A DNA stretch of 64,000 nucleotides from Ixodes scapularis (Eukaryota > Arthropoda > Arachnida > Ixodida > Ixodidae), in contig NW_024609835.1 of NCBI RefSeq assembly GCF_016920785.2, positions 21,915,108-21,979,107 on the forward strand, given 5' to 3'. The translations under genes and the position numbers were made by a program. The notes beneath the pieces were generated by a model. That model did no database searches. It was given only the letters and a program-made list of their open reading frames with translations, and was not told the origin of the DNA. The stretch's first letter is position 1. Every line of letters begins with the position of its first letter. Below, piece after piece: positions 30,644 to 42,147 of the stretch.

Positions 30644-30688
<45 letters not shown>
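30644..30688 (+). repeat. (TA)n microsatellite, retrotransposon target
   Basis: TA repeats up to the left LTR, with ATATAT also directly right of the other LTR. The retrotransposon inserted into this tract, so target duplication length (4 or 6) cannot be fixed. Confidence 0.9.
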
Positions 30689-30692
<4 letters not shown>

Positions 30693-30827
30693 ACAGTGCT
30701 GGAAGGAGCGATGGGAACGGGGTGCCCTCCGAACGATAGGTTTAATTCAAAACTGCCCGCTGCAGCGCCTGTGTGCACGAGCCACTGCCGATGGCCTGTC
30801 GTTGTCTTCGTCGCCGTCTATGTATCA
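30689..30827 (-). repeat. 139-bp LTR (3' LTR in element orientation)
   Basis: Starts TGTTACAGTG and ends TATGTATCA on the + strand. No difference to the other LTR was found on reading both through. A G-rich tract (GGCGGGGGTAATGA, minus strand, 30828-30841) abuts it as polypurine tract. Confidence 0.92.
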
Positions 30828-30900
30828 TTACCCCCGCCGTTGTTGGCGGTCGTCTCGACCGCATAGTGGAGGGGGAAATTTGGTGGAGAAGAGGGGTGTT

Positions 30901-31890
30901 CTAGGGCGAGGGTTTGATTGGGTTGGGATGATGGTAGGGTTTGATGCGTGTGATGTGAACGGTGTCCTTCGAAGCTGTCCGTCGGTCAGGTGTTGGGTGC
31001 AGGAGCTGTACCTGGTAGGTGAGGTCCGACAGCTTGGCAGTGATGCGGTATGGGCCGGCGTACCGGTGGAGGAACTTGGTGGCCTTGCCCTGTTGCCTAC
31101 GTGGCGTCCAGAGCCACACAAGGTCACCGGCGGTGTAAGACGCAGGCCGATGTGTCTCGTTGTAACGTTGACATTGGCGCTGCTGTGAAGCCATTTTGCG
31201 TAGGCGGGCGAGCTGTCGCGCCTCTTCGGCACGGCAGACAAGGCGGGCGACAGTGTCCTCTAGCTGTTCATTATGGTTGTAAGGAAGTAACGCGTCGAGA
31301 AGTGTGGTTGGGTATCGATTGTGTAGAAGAAAAAATGGAGTGTAGCCGTGTGTGTCTTGGAGAGCAGTGTTGTAGGCGTAGGTGACGAAGGGAAGTACAC
31401 TGTCCCAGTTCTGATGATCGGACTGGCCGTACATGGAGATCATGTCTGCTATTGTGCGATTGAAGCGTTCCACTAGACCGTTCGTCTGGGGATGGTAAGC
31501 TGTAGTAGGTTTATGTACAGTTCCACAGAGGCCTAACAACTGTTGAACCACTTCGGACAGGAAGACTGTGCCTCGGTCGCTGATGAGATACCGAGGAGGT
31601 CCGTGCCGCAGAAAAACTTGTTTCAGAAGGAAAGCGGCGACATCTTCAGCATTGGAGGTAGGCAATGATGACGTCTCGGCATAACGCGACAAGTGGTCAA
31701 TTGCGACAATAATCCACCTGTTGCCTGATTGCGTAACAGGAAGCGGACCTAAAAGATCAATCCCCACGCGTTCAAATGGATAATGGGGAGGGTGAAGAGG
31801 ATGTAGGCGTCCGGCGGGCGCAGTGGTGGGTCGTTTCCGGTGTTGACATTGTAGACATGATGCAACGTATTTGAAGATATCACGGTACAT
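30901..31890 (-). pseudogene. Integrase of the gypsy element (core intact)
   Basis: The reading frame includes C-x2-C of the zinc-binding region (SCLQCQ), then the catalytic triad: Asp45 in GIDLLGP, Asp105 in SDRGTVF and Glu141 in NGLVERF, with D-x35-E spacing. The C-terminal part ends in a KFLHRYAGPYRI segment typical of gypsy integrases. Upstream, the HH part of the zinc finger (GHMGFF) lies in another frame. A lost base and a TAG where the family has Trp separate the two, so no continuous polyprotein can be made from this copy. Confidence 0.85.
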
Positions 31891-32770
31891 GCCCTAGTGA
31901 AAGTGTGTCGGACACGCATGTATGTCTTGAAGAATCCCATGTGTCCAGCTGTGGGGTCATCATGGAGAGTACGTAATATGTCGCCACGGAGATGCTTAGG
32001 AACAACATACAGGAGTGGCGCACCTTGCGGGTCATAGTTCCGGTGGTATAATATTCCGTGTTCCAATGTGTAGATATTAGTGAGGCGTTTTTCCTTACGT
32101 GTCTGTGGACACTTCTGTAAACACTGAAATACTTGGCGGAGGGATTTGTCTTTTTGCTGTTCTACAGCAAAGTCTAAGCTTGAGGTCAAAGCGATTACAT
32201 TGATGGGCGTAGAAGGGAGTGATGGGTCTGAAGCTATCGGATTTCTAGACAAGCAATCAGGTGCTTCATGTTTTCTACCAGATTTATAAAATATAGATAC
32301 ATCGGATTCTTGAAGTTTAAGGGCCCATCTGCCGAGCCTTCCTGAGGGATCTTTCAGGTTGGATAACCAGCATAAGGCAGGGTGATCTGTGACGACCTTA
32401 AAGGGACGTCCAAATACGTATGGTTTGAACTTGGCAATTGCCCAAATAATCGCGAGACATTCTTTTTCTGTTATTGCATAATTCATTTCAGGTTTTGATA
32501 AAGCAGGGCTCGCGTAGGCAACGACATGTTCTTTGCCTTCGTGTTTTTGAATGAGGACAGCACCAAGACCGTATCCACTAGCATCAGTGTGTATTTCCAC
32601 TTCAAGCGAGGGGTTGAAATGGGCCAAAACGGGTTGTGTAGTAAGCGCGGTTTTGAGAGCATGAAATGCACGTTGTTCGCGTTGAGACCAAATGAAAGGG
32701 ACGTTTTTTTTCAGAAGGTGGTGCAGGGGGGCCGATATTTCAGCGAAGCCACGAATGAAGCGTCGGAAAT
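31891..32770 (-). pseudogene. RNase H region of the gypsy element
   Basis: On the minus strand the frame continues from the reverse transcriptase connection (FRRFIRGFAEI, APLHHLL) into EIHTDASGYGLGAVL and VAYASPAL with ITEKECLA, the RNase H pattern with its first Asp and Glu. CLSRNPI and a linker lead to the integrase zinc region. The frame stays open from the inserted element down to the frameshift near 31890-31910. Confidence 0.82.
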
Positions 32771-33221
32771 TGGGCAGGAGATCGAACTATAGGGGGCGCT
32801 CTGACCCGTTTGTTTTCCCCACGCTCGGTGTTTACTCAACACAAGGCCTGTGCACATGCCAACAGGCCTTATGGGCATGGCCATGTCATCTTCTACAATA
32901 GAGCGCGGGGCACAGTTTAATGTAAAAAATACTAACAATCGACGAAGCGACGTTAAGTGCCGGATCTATCCTCAGAGAATGCAAGCTTGACCCACTTCGG
33001 CTTTTGTGCTGAGCTGGGACCGTGTATGCTGCATTGTTCATGCAGGCCGTTGTGGAAACAAAAGAGCCCCTCCTCGCCCTCGCCGGAGAACACGAACTCC
33101 AGCCGAACGCTGACTCCGCGTTCGGTTATGTTGGCCGAGCGCTGCGTCATTGTATTTGTTGTCCCCATCCGTGTAGTTGATAAGTTAACCGCTTGGGGCG
33201 TCACGGTCTGTCCTCCTCCCC
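32771..33221. mobile_element. Inverted-repeat element inserted in the reverse transcriptase gene
   Basis: AAT is present at both sides (32768-32770 and 33222-33224). Removing 451 bp plus one AAT restores the expected SYFRRF reading of the gypsy polymerase. The ends are inverted repeats: TGGGCAGGAG on the left against GGGGAGGAGG from the right. Three-base target duplications are used by PIF/Harbinger elements, whose ends often begin with G runs, but the AAT target is not their usual TWA. There is no ORF of its own, so it is a MITE. Confidence 0.75.
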
Positions 33222-34146
33222 AATAGGAGCGCAGCCCGAGAAAAGAGCGCAAAGCCTTTTGATTCGTTGGTGGGGGGAACTGGGAAACTGCAGTTAATTT
33301 CTCGGGATCAGGGGATATGCCCTGGGGGCTGACCAAGTGGCCGAGGATCTTAATTTCAGTGTTTCCAAATACGCACTTCCTAGAGTTCAGCTGAAGACCA
33401 GCGTCGCGAAATATTTTCAGCACAGCCGTCAGGCGAGACAAGTGTGTGTCAAAATTGGACGAGAATATTATAACGTCATCTAAATAGCATAAACAAGTTG
33501 TCCAACGCAAGCCTCGGAGCAAAGAATCTATCATTCGCTCGAAGGTAGCAGGAGCGTTACACAATCTGAAGGGCATAACACGGAACTCGTAAAGGCCATC
33601 AGGAGTAACGAAAGCTGTCTTTTCGCGATCTTTTTCGTCTACGCTGATTTGCCAATACCCTGAACGCATATCTATCGAAGAAAAGTAGTTGGCATCGTGT
33701 AGGCTATCAAGGGCGTCATCTATGCGTGGAAGAGGGTAAACGTCTTTCTTGGTTATTTTGTTGAGGCGCCTGTAATCAACACAGAATCTCCAGGTGTTAT
33801 CCTCCTTTTTAACCAGTACCACCGGAGATGACCAGGGACTGGATGAATCCTGAATGATATTTTTGCGCAACATGTCACTCACATGATATTGTATAACTTC
33901 GCGTTCTTTTGCAGAAACACGATATGGACGACTGCGTAAAGGCTGGTGGTCTCCCGTCGCAATGGTATGTTGAACAATTGATGTTTGTGTCAGAAGAGTA
34001 GAGTGAAAGTCAATGATATCAAGAAAAGAGCACAGTAGCTTATGCAAGGCGTCACGTTGTGACTCAGGCAAATTGGCGTTAATGGTCTGGCGAAGCAATT
34101 TGTGGGCATCCACGGAGTCGGAAATCAAAGGTGCGTTGGACGTCAA
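33222..34146 (-). pseudogene. Reverse transcriptase of the gypsy element (interrupted)
   Basis: Domains in order: RPYRVSAKER, the WSSPVVLVKK strand, FCVDYRRLN, the SIDMRSGYWQI active-site Asp, the MPFRLCNAPATF turn (Arg where most elements have Gly), and YLDDVIIFS with the catalytic Asp pair at residues 223-224 of the frame. It reads normally to LGLRSY near residue 307, where the 451-bp element starts. Downstream of that the open frame is only the insert. Confidence 0.88.
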
Positions 34147-34325
34147 GCCGGTATCGCTAACAGCATTGATGTATATGACGTCGTGAAGCGTCGTTGTAGC
34201 AATGCATGAACCAGCTGGAAGAATTTGGTAGATGTTTGTAGTGTTTGCTACGAGAACAGTAGATATACAAGAACGCGATCGCGTGAGAGCAAAGGGCAGC
34301 GCGAGACCTTTCTGAAAGAAAACTT

Positions 34326-34760
34326 CTAAGTTCGGCTCAAGGAAATAATCGGTGTCTGGAAGGTCTGCAGCTGAATAAGCGCTGCAGTGAAGGGTGAAAT
34401 TCGAGTGTTACTTGTTGCATGGAAAGAAACACGGTTGTATGAATGAGGTTCAACACCAGGAGTAACTTTGCTAAGGTATAGCGACTTCGTCTCACAGTCA
34501 ATAAGCGCACGTCGAGTGACTAAAAAGTCCCAGCCTAAAATAATGTCGTGTGAGCAACTCGGTAGAACTGCGAAAATGCGACGATGAGGTTCATTTTGAA
34601 TTATAATCTCGACAGAAACTAAGCCGAGGGGATAAATCAGTGTTGTGTTTGTGCTACGAAGACTACCGTGTTCCCAGGATGTACAAACAAGTCGCAATCG
34701 TTTCCGGACACGGTCAGAAATTATAGAAATGGACGCTCCTGTGTCGACAAGTGCTGTGAA
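34326..34760 (-). pseudogene. Aspartic protease of the gypsy element
   Basis: The minus strand carries the VDTGASISIIS active-site loop near 34722-34755, followed in the same frame by a flap-like region and DIILGWDFLV, the ILG-x-D motif of retropepsins. The frame is not joined to the zinc-knuckle region upstream in one ORF. Confidence 0.8.
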
Positions 34761-34864
34761 GCTTACCTTCTTAATGATTATGTCTAATAGGTTTGAAGAG
34801 GACGTAGTCGGTGGGGGATGTCGAGGAAGTGAAGGAGCAGCCGTACCCCCTTTAGCTGCTTCCT

Positions 34865-35323
34865 TTAGTTTTCCCCATCGTGAAATGATTTGGGCAGCGT
34901 TTGGTCAACCCGCATCGGAGAACGTCGCCGGTATCCTGCAGGTGAGGGGCTTCGGTTTGCACGGGCGCGATATGAAGGGGAAACTGAACGCCGTGGGTTA
35001 CTAAGTAAGTGTTCTTCTGCGTCCTGATGATAACTGTCGGGATGATAAACTCTGTACTGTGGGAAGGCTCGAGGATTGTATGCCCGAGAAGTATCCGCGA
35101 TGCGACGGCGACAGAATCTTGCTATCTGACCCGGTATGCCACAGTAGAAACAGGTGGGTCGTCTGGTGGCCGGAGGGGAGGAGAACTGGCGGAGCCATGG
35201 TCTCTCGGAGCTTTGGACGAATCTGGGGTTGTAGTCGGCTTGAAAACAATTTGGTGTGCCGTAGGCATGCGCTGGTGAGGCTGCGCAGATAGTTTGTTGT
35301 GGTGATGATGCTGACTGTGCCAA
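34865..35323 (-). pseudogene. Gag zinc-knuckle region of the gypsy element
   Basis: Contains CFYCGIPGQIARFC, a retroviral-type CCHC knuckle in which Gln stands at the His position, so zinc binding is probably lost. Arg/Ser/Pro-rich flanks are usual for Gag nucleocapsid. Confidence 0.75.
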
Positions 35324-36070
35324 CTCGTTCCGAATTAGGGTTCGTATGCCTTCGGGTGACAGGTCAACGGGTTCACTTTGGAGGTCTCAGCGAGAGGGTG
35401 TAGAGAGAACGGCGAGCTCTTCTTTGATGATCTTCCGAATAATGTTCTTGATGTCGCCTGTCAAGGGTGGTCCGGACGACGCGACGCAGTTCTGAAGCCG
35501 AGAGATGGTAAAGGGGGAGGCAATGCGCCTGCTTCTTTGGCCTTACCAGCGTTGGCACTCTTCCTGAAGTTGGGCCACGGTTGTTGGATTTCGTGAGACC
35601 AACACTGCGAAGGCGTCTTCGGCAATTCCTTTCATGATGTTTTCGACCTTTTCCTTCTCAGACATGGTGGGGTTCACACGTTTGCAAAGCGCCAGAATGT
35701 CCTCGACGTAGGTGGTGATGGACTCACCTGTAGATTGGGCTCTTGTTGCGAGTCGCTGGGTGGCGTTCTCCTTGCGGCTCACGGGACAGCCGAAGACGTC
35801 CGATAGCCGGGTCTTAAAGGCATCCCATGACGCTATCTGTTCTTCATGATTGTCGAGCCACACTTTCGCCGTGTCGCGGAGGTAGAACACGACATTGGCA
35901 AGTTTAGGTGTGTTGTCCCAAGCATTATGCACACTGACTCGTTCGAATGTGCGAAGCCATTCGCCGACATCGTCGCTTCCGAAGCCAGCGAAGGTGGGAG
36001 GATCACGCTGACGGTAGGGTATGGAGCCAGTACGGATGGCCGGAGCCGCCGCTTGCTCACCTTCTGCCAT
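35324..36070 (-). pseudogene. Gag capsid region of the gypsy element
   Basis: A Met at 36068-36070 (MAEGEQ) is the likely start. WLRTFERVS, LRDTAKVWLDN, WDAFKTRLSDVF and YVEDILALCKRVN form the retrotransposon Gag (capsid) pattern. The open frame ends near 35543. The continuation (ISRLQN, IIKEEL) is in another frame, a frameshift close to 35560. Confidence 0.82.
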
Positions 36071-36141
36071 GGAAGGCGCTGTAAGCACCCGATGACTTCG
36101 AAGATGCGTGATGGCAGAGCGGTAGATGGCTTGGACAAGGG

Positions 36142-36159
36142 ACCCCCGCACCTCCACCA
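36142..36159 (-). promoter_or_regulatory. Primer-binding site of the gypsy element
   Basis: The minus strand reads TGGTGGAGGTGCGGGGGT four bases inside the 5' LTR; the + strand accordingly ends in CCACCA like a tRNA 3' terminus. The tRNA identity was not assigned. Confidence 0.7.
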
Positions 36160-36163
36160 ACTA

Positions 36164-36302
36164 TGTTACAGTGCTGGAAGGAGCGATGGGAACGGGGTGC
36201 CCTCCGAACGATAGGTTTAATTCAAAACTGCCCGCTGCAGCGCCTGTGTGCACGAGCCACTGCCGATGGCCTGTCGTTGTCTTCGTCGCCGTCTATGTAT
36301 CA
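36164..36302 (-). repeat. 139-bp LTR (5' LTR in element orientation)
   Basis: Partner of 30689-30827 with no difference seen. At 139 bp it is short for a gypsy LTR. Confidence 0.92.
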
Positions 36303-39300
36303 ATATATATTTATTTCTAGACCAACTCGTCGGCGTCAGTCGGTACAGGCGCTGGAGGCGTGATGAAAATGCTGGCAGATGTCGGCTTGACGAGCCCCAC
36401 ACTCTCCCCTTACACCAGATGGCAAATAAACCAAGAACAATATTTGTCGACGGGCAATTGATTGAAGAGGCCAATCGGTAGTAGGATGACTCGACAAAGG
36501 GTAATTCATCAAAAATTCCAACTCGTTGACAATTGTCTTTGAGGCCATTCAGTTTCCACGTTGCACTCATCTTCTGTATTAGAACACATACACATGTTAG
36601 ACATTTTAATATAAGCAAGTTTCGGGCACCGGATATTTTTTTGAAAAGCTGTTTCACCGAATTTCGCATCTCCCGGTTCGTCGAATTTTGATATGAAATC
36701 ATAATATAATTATTATACTTGTCACTTTTTCAATTAGAAATGGTTACAGATAATTATAAAATAAAAATAGGCTTTCGCAAAAATTATGTCGAATATAGGC
36801 TATGCCAACGTAGCCGAACAGTAAAAAAAAATGTTATGAGGGTGTTTTTGTTAGGGTTCAGGAAAGACAAAGGCGATTCTTCAAATGAGCACTGGTCACA
36901 CAGGCCGACTGGTAACATAATTAAAATAAAAGCACCGACTTCACAGAACAGGAAATAACAATTCCACTAGACGTTTCGCCTCCCTTGCGGGAGGCATCTT
37001 CAGTAGTTACACAACAATGCCAGTGTAAGCTTCGTGGAGAGGGCCGCGTTTTTGTTACACACGGATGTGTGTGTCCCTGCGAACAAACCACGATTCTAGG
37101 AGCTTTCGGGACCCCCACCTGTCCTCCCTCGCCAAGGTCGTCGCGGCCGGGAAGTCAAAATAATGCCCTATTGTCCACACATAGTACACCAGTTCAGACT
37201 TCAGTTGCGTCGCGTGGGATGCGCACGTGACGTCACGCTTGTGTTTACAAAGCAAATGAAAAGTTCAACCTCAAGTCAACGCTACTTATCAAATATGTCC
37301 GTACTTCGTGGAGAGGGCCGCGGTTTTTCTTACACACGGATGTGTCTCTGAGAACAAACACGATTTTAGGAGATTTTCGGGACCCCCATCTTTGTCATAG
37401 GGTGACTCGTCTATCGGACTGTTCGTCGCAGCGAGAGTACAGGGAAGGATAATAATTCATACCCTATATCGTGCAGAAGAGAAGAATATTAAAAAAAAAA
37501 AGAAAACGAAGTTATAATTTCGATTTCCCTTCTTGTGGACAGGGCATTGTAGGTGAACGTGGCTTCCTTGTTTGATTCGCCAAAGTAGCAACAAAGCGGC
37601 ATTTTACGATCGAGCGAGCACCGTCGGAAACACTGCCCAAAATAATTTTATAGGGAGTTTCACGGCTTTCCACTGCGACATAAGCACGTGGATAGAAAAA
37701 CAAATATTGACAACAATAAATGTCGAATATTTTTCGCACGCTCACACCTGGTTTTTCTTCATAATTTGATGACTCATATGTTGATTTTGTTTGCGGAACC
37801 GTACTTCTGACCGGCAATTTTATTGCGTACACGAAGCTTTTGCGTGCGATCCACTAAAGTTAATTATTTTGGGGTGTCCAAGTTGAAGCGGTGCGTGTTA
37901 TTTTTCGATCTCTGTCCGAATGATACAAAGTTTCACGTTTTCACCCTGTGAGTGAAGTGAGTTGGTCAGTGCTAGCATCGAAGGCTAACTTCGAACTCTA
38001 ATTTGGAAATAATGTCTCTGTTGCCGCACGCGGACAAAGATATATATGCTCTTATCACTGTAGCAAAATAATGTGGCAGGATTTGTGCTCTTGTTATGAT
38101 CGTGTACCATTGTAGTCGACGTCATCCCAGCACGGCGTATCGTTTTTGTATTCGGTTCAGCCCTGCAAACCACACTTAGGAAAAAAATGAAAGTTTGCAC
38201 CTTGTTTGTTCAATTTTTTTCTTATACTACAGAAACGCATTGCGCCCCGTGTTTTTGAAGGCACGGTAGACGGTGGTGACGGTGAGGTGACCGACCCCCA
38301 TGTCAGCCGGCGTCTCGCTCGACCTCCTCGGAGGACAGGTCGTTTTTACTGGTGACTGGTGCAATGCGCGCGGAGCAACTCCGCGCGCATTGCGTTTTTC
38401 ATCTCAGAGAACGCAATACATGACTCAGCTCTGTCTCGTCATCGCTCCAAAGGACAAGTGGAATTCGCGACTGTAGTCGGTGACAGGTCAATAACGAAGT
38501 GGGAGCTCCTCCCACCCTGTTCCACTTCAGCGGAGCGAACGGGGGAGAGGAGGTCGCCCCCTCTCCAGCGTTCGCAAATGGCAAATTTTAGTTTATTAGG
38601 CCACTAACTGTCAATTTACGCTTGTTCCTTTACATCCATTGCAGCCGATAATGTTATCCCCGGGAATACCAAAAGTATAATTTCTTTCAGCAAAAAAAAA
38701 AAAAAAAAACATAATAAAAAAACGCCCGGTATATCACAGTTTTGACAACGCTTCACGTGTGTGAGGTTCGATGACCGACAGAGAACCACCGCTGGCCGTG
38801 CTCCCGAAGCGGGGAAGTGCAATTTATGGAGATCGATCATATTATCAGAAAGGTGCAGACTAGGGAGCCTTCATGTGCGCGAAGCGCACATGGAGGCATT
38901 CTAATGCAGACAATCCAGGAAAAGTATTCTTGCAACTATGAGGTTCCAGTTGTACTTACACATGCATTATCGTCAAATTTGACGGAGTTCCTTCCAACAC
39001 TAAAGAGTTGTCAAGAGTGAAGATTATAAAGGAGAATATCAGCAGGAATCTATTGTCTGTTTACTGAAAACAAAACAAGCATCAGAAAAACGCATTTGGG
39101 CGGCCGGGGAGGCCAGAAGCACGGACTGCGCGCACCCAGCGTGGAACCAGCGAATGAGAGGGCACTCCTAGCAATCTGTTTTCAGAGCCACGGTATGCCG
39201 GCTGCTGGCCAAATGTCCACTTTGGTTCTATTATGGCTTTCGAAACGTAAATACACGCTCGAGAATTTTCAACAATATCCCGCGAGCGCCGACCGGCCTG

Positions 39301-40317
39301 TAGATCAGCGCATCGTCACGGCGCGAAGTAGCGATATCAATGACAGTACGCGCGTGCGCAGAAGAAACGCGCCGAAGTCGGCGTCGGCTGCTAAGCTGTT
39401 TCCCCAATCACGACCCACCCCTGGCGCGACGCCCACCGCTTGCTCCACCCCATAAGCAGGGGACCTAGTAATCAAAGCGACACACACGGTACGCAAACAC
39501 GAACAGCAGCCAGTAGGAAGGACACCGACACGAGCTTAGTCAACGAACGAAAAGACAGACACAAACTTTACTCTAGGCAAACAGAGCAGGGGTAGTTACA
39601 AGGATGAGAGGCGTGCGCAGACGGAGGTAAGCAGTGCACAATAAATACGCGAAAACTCGCAGCAACCGAAGAACCACGCAGCAAACACGTACGTGCACAC
39701 GCACCAGAAGCACGTGCGTCACGCTGCGTATCTACGCGGAACTAGCGATTTTGGCATTTCGGTAATTCGAAACTTCGATATCGATTGCATGAACAATTTA
39801 TTCAGCAAACTGAACCGGTGGAGCCTCGCATAAAAAAAAAAAAATCGTTTGACAATATGAAAGCGACTGAAATTCTTCCTAAAAGCTATATTAGCAGAAA
39901 GTACCGTGTTTTAAAGGACCTCACGAGTTTCGACCAAGTTTTCCAGCACGTTATTTTGCAATAAACGGAAGAAGCCAAGTGTACAACCAGTTTCCGAAGC
40001 TGGCAACCACAGCTGGAATCAGCGCCATCCTCGGCAGTTTCCTGAACCTCGCGTAGCCACATTTCAGCCACCGCCACATAGAGGGCGCAACCAGACATCC
40101 AATTTGTGTTTTCTGTATGTTTTATGATTTGTTTTAATAAATAGGCTCGATTAGTGAAATTAGGGCTAATAATCAGGACCTGGAACAGTAATCTCCGTTT
40201 AATACTAAAATATCGGCCTAATGTCTGCCAAAAAGGGTCAAAATACTCGGTTTTGACTATCAACAAATTCGTGATTTCGCCTATATTCAAACTTTTTTTA
40301 TGGAAACTCAAAGGTGA
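36303..40317. other. Interior of the TTAA-flanked element, right part
   Basis: Two direct repeats of about 90 bases lie at 37027-37115 and 37302-37395 (core TTCGTGGAGAGGGCCGCG and ACACACGGATGTGT). A palindromic CCTCCCTTGCGGGAGG word lies near 36978-36993. Several ORFs below 140 codons occur without recognisable domains. Confidence 0.5.
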
Positions 40318-40780
40318 AATTTAGAAAAAGGGCCTCTAATGACAAAGCAGAATATGTTTTTCTTTGCATGTCTACAATTTTATTCAAATGTGCCAATCCT
40401 TAAGCGCTGTACCACTGTACTACCAAATGAAGTTTGCCAAAAAAAACTGTTTTTGTCACTTTTCACGTGAGCATTCCGAAAAAAGTTTAGGCCATATTAC
40501 AATGAAATTTAGCGTAGCTCTTTCTACCATAGTTGCAAACACATGTAAAAGGTTTCAAATAAAATGACCGAGTAGGCGGCCAAAAACCCGCGACTGAATG
40601 TGCTTCCGCGAGGTACATTTTTTAAAGTAAATATCTGTCAAAATAAAATGAAAAACGAAAAAAGGGCCTCTAATGACAATGAACGCACTCTTCTTCTATA
40701 ACATTCTAAAATTTGAAATAAATTGCTCCAATCGTGCACCCTGTACCACTGTACTACGAAACCATGCTTTGCCGAAAAGG
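40318..40780. repeat. Subterminal tandem repeat of about 310 bp
   Basis: The words AGGGCCTCTAATGACAA and TGTACCACTGTACTAC recur at 40330/40664 and 40409/40743 with related sequence between. The repeat lies just inside the right end of the TTAA-flanked element, a usual place for transposase-binding repeats. Confidence 0.65.
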
Positions 40781-40976
40781 CCAATGTTCGCGGGTGCCCA
40801 CTGAATTAGCGTTTCGCACTAGGAAAACAAATCCTACATCAGAGGAAAGATAATGCTGTACAGGACAAGATGATATATAACACATAATTTTAGAAAGCTT
40901 GAACACGCCACAATCGCATTTCGAAAACGTGCTGAAAGCGTCATATGTCATGGCCGCCGTGGGACCGCAGCCTTAA

Positions 40977-42147
40977 AGGGAAGCTACAGAGCTTATTGAA
41001 AAAAATAACTTAGTAGTGAATTTTACTGTATTTTTACTGCGTGAATTCGAACACCCAAACCATTTGCTGCACTATTATTGTTAAACGCGAGAAAATGCGA
41101 AAGACAGTCGCTGTACGTGTCGTCATCGATGGATCTTTTGGCTGCCCAAGGCAAGGGAGGCGGGACTTCAGCTCTATTTTGAAATTGCTCTAATGGCTCT
41201 CCGGCGCGTCGCATTGAAACATAATGGACCTTTTCCACATACCGACGGCAACAGGTGGTGGCTGCACGAACTAAAAATCGAGGAAGTGACCTACCTACGC
41301 TACCAATCGATTATGGGAGCTACGCTACCAGTTTCTTCGCTCTCTGAGCAGCGGCGCCTGCCCAACGCGACTTTAAAGAGGGGCATCCGTGGCGTCCACC
41401 CAAACGCCGTGTTTTCCTTTCCGTCGAGGTTCTTCTTTTGTGTAACACAATTATATATATGCTGCAGTTACGTGTTATACTCGGTGATATACAGCCTCCT
41501 TCCGAATATCCTCGATTTTTCGTTCCGACTTCCGCCGCTTGGTATCGGGCGCTCGCGCGTGCGCAGAACGCCTCTCATAAAAGGTACATTGTGATATCTC
41601 TTCTTCTAAAGACCGGATAAACGCAATTCAAGAGTTTTTTTTTTTTCCCAAATGCAGAAGTACCACAATTGAATGATTAGGGCTTCTAATACGCGCGGAC
41701 CAATGGACTTGTAGGACCTAAACGGAGTATACACGAACTCAACTCTCCTACGTCACGCCGCGGTGGTGGCGCGCCGGGCGCACTTCCGGTCTGGGGCGGT
41801 GGGCAGAAGTCGCCGTGCCAGACATGCATTTCTGTGTTCCTTTGGAAGAAACGGGACAAAAAACCTGCCTTCTCGTCAAAATGCTGCGATGGGGGCTTTA
41901 CCAAGAGAGTCTGGAAAGGTTTGAAGATCAGTGTTCATGTGTTTTCGCCCCCTCCGTTCGTCCGAGAACGTGGATAGTAGCCGTGAAAAGGGCAAACCAG
42001 ACGCTGTCGAACTACGATTGCGTGTGAGGGCAACACCTTGTGGTCGCCAGATGCATTTGCTTTGTTCCAACATGAACGAGAGAAAGCACCCAAGTTGTCC
42101 GGACCACCCACGGGTTCAGTGCGTCTTCAAATTCACACGGCCCCTTG
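40977..42147. other. Spacer between the TTAA element and tandem duplications
   Basis: It starts with AAAGGGAAGCTACAGAGC directly at the TTAA, which looks like another transposon end, but I find no partner. No gene is supported. Confidence 0.35.

Larger units (their letters stand above)
30689..36302 (-). mobile_element. Ty3/gypsy LTR retrotransposon, minus strand, damaged
   Basis: Two 139-bp LTRs that I read as identical (30689-30827 and 36164-36302) flank Gag, protease, reverse transcriptase, RNase H and integrase in the gypsy order on the minus strand. A primer-binding site lies beside the right LTR and a purine tract beside the left one. The coding part carries frame breaks in gag, a frameshift plus stop before the integrase core and a 451-bp insertion in reverse transcriptase. 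Identical LTRs mean recent insertion, so part of the damage may have been inherited from a source copy and moved with helper proteins. Confidence 0.92.
28895..40972. mobile_element. Large TTAA-flanked DNA element hosting a retrotransposon
   Basis: TTAA stands at both outer borders (28891-28894 and 40973-40976). The ends are inverted repeats of about 23 bases with one mismatch: GGCTGCGGTACCACGGCGGC on the left, and the right end read in reverse gives GGCTGCGGTCCCACGGCGGC. Without the 5.6-kb retrotransposon the element would be about 6.4 kb. I recognise no transposase in the remaining 29.0-30.7 and 36.3-41.0 kb. TTAA target choice fits Kolobok or piggyBac relatives. Because the ends are 12 kb apart, two elements sharing ends cannot be excluded. 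Confidence 0.6.

Noticed and set aside
30619..31385. Plus-strand ORFs in the gypsy element
   Set aside because: They are antisense shadows of the LTR and integrase, whose catalytic motifs are on the minus strand.
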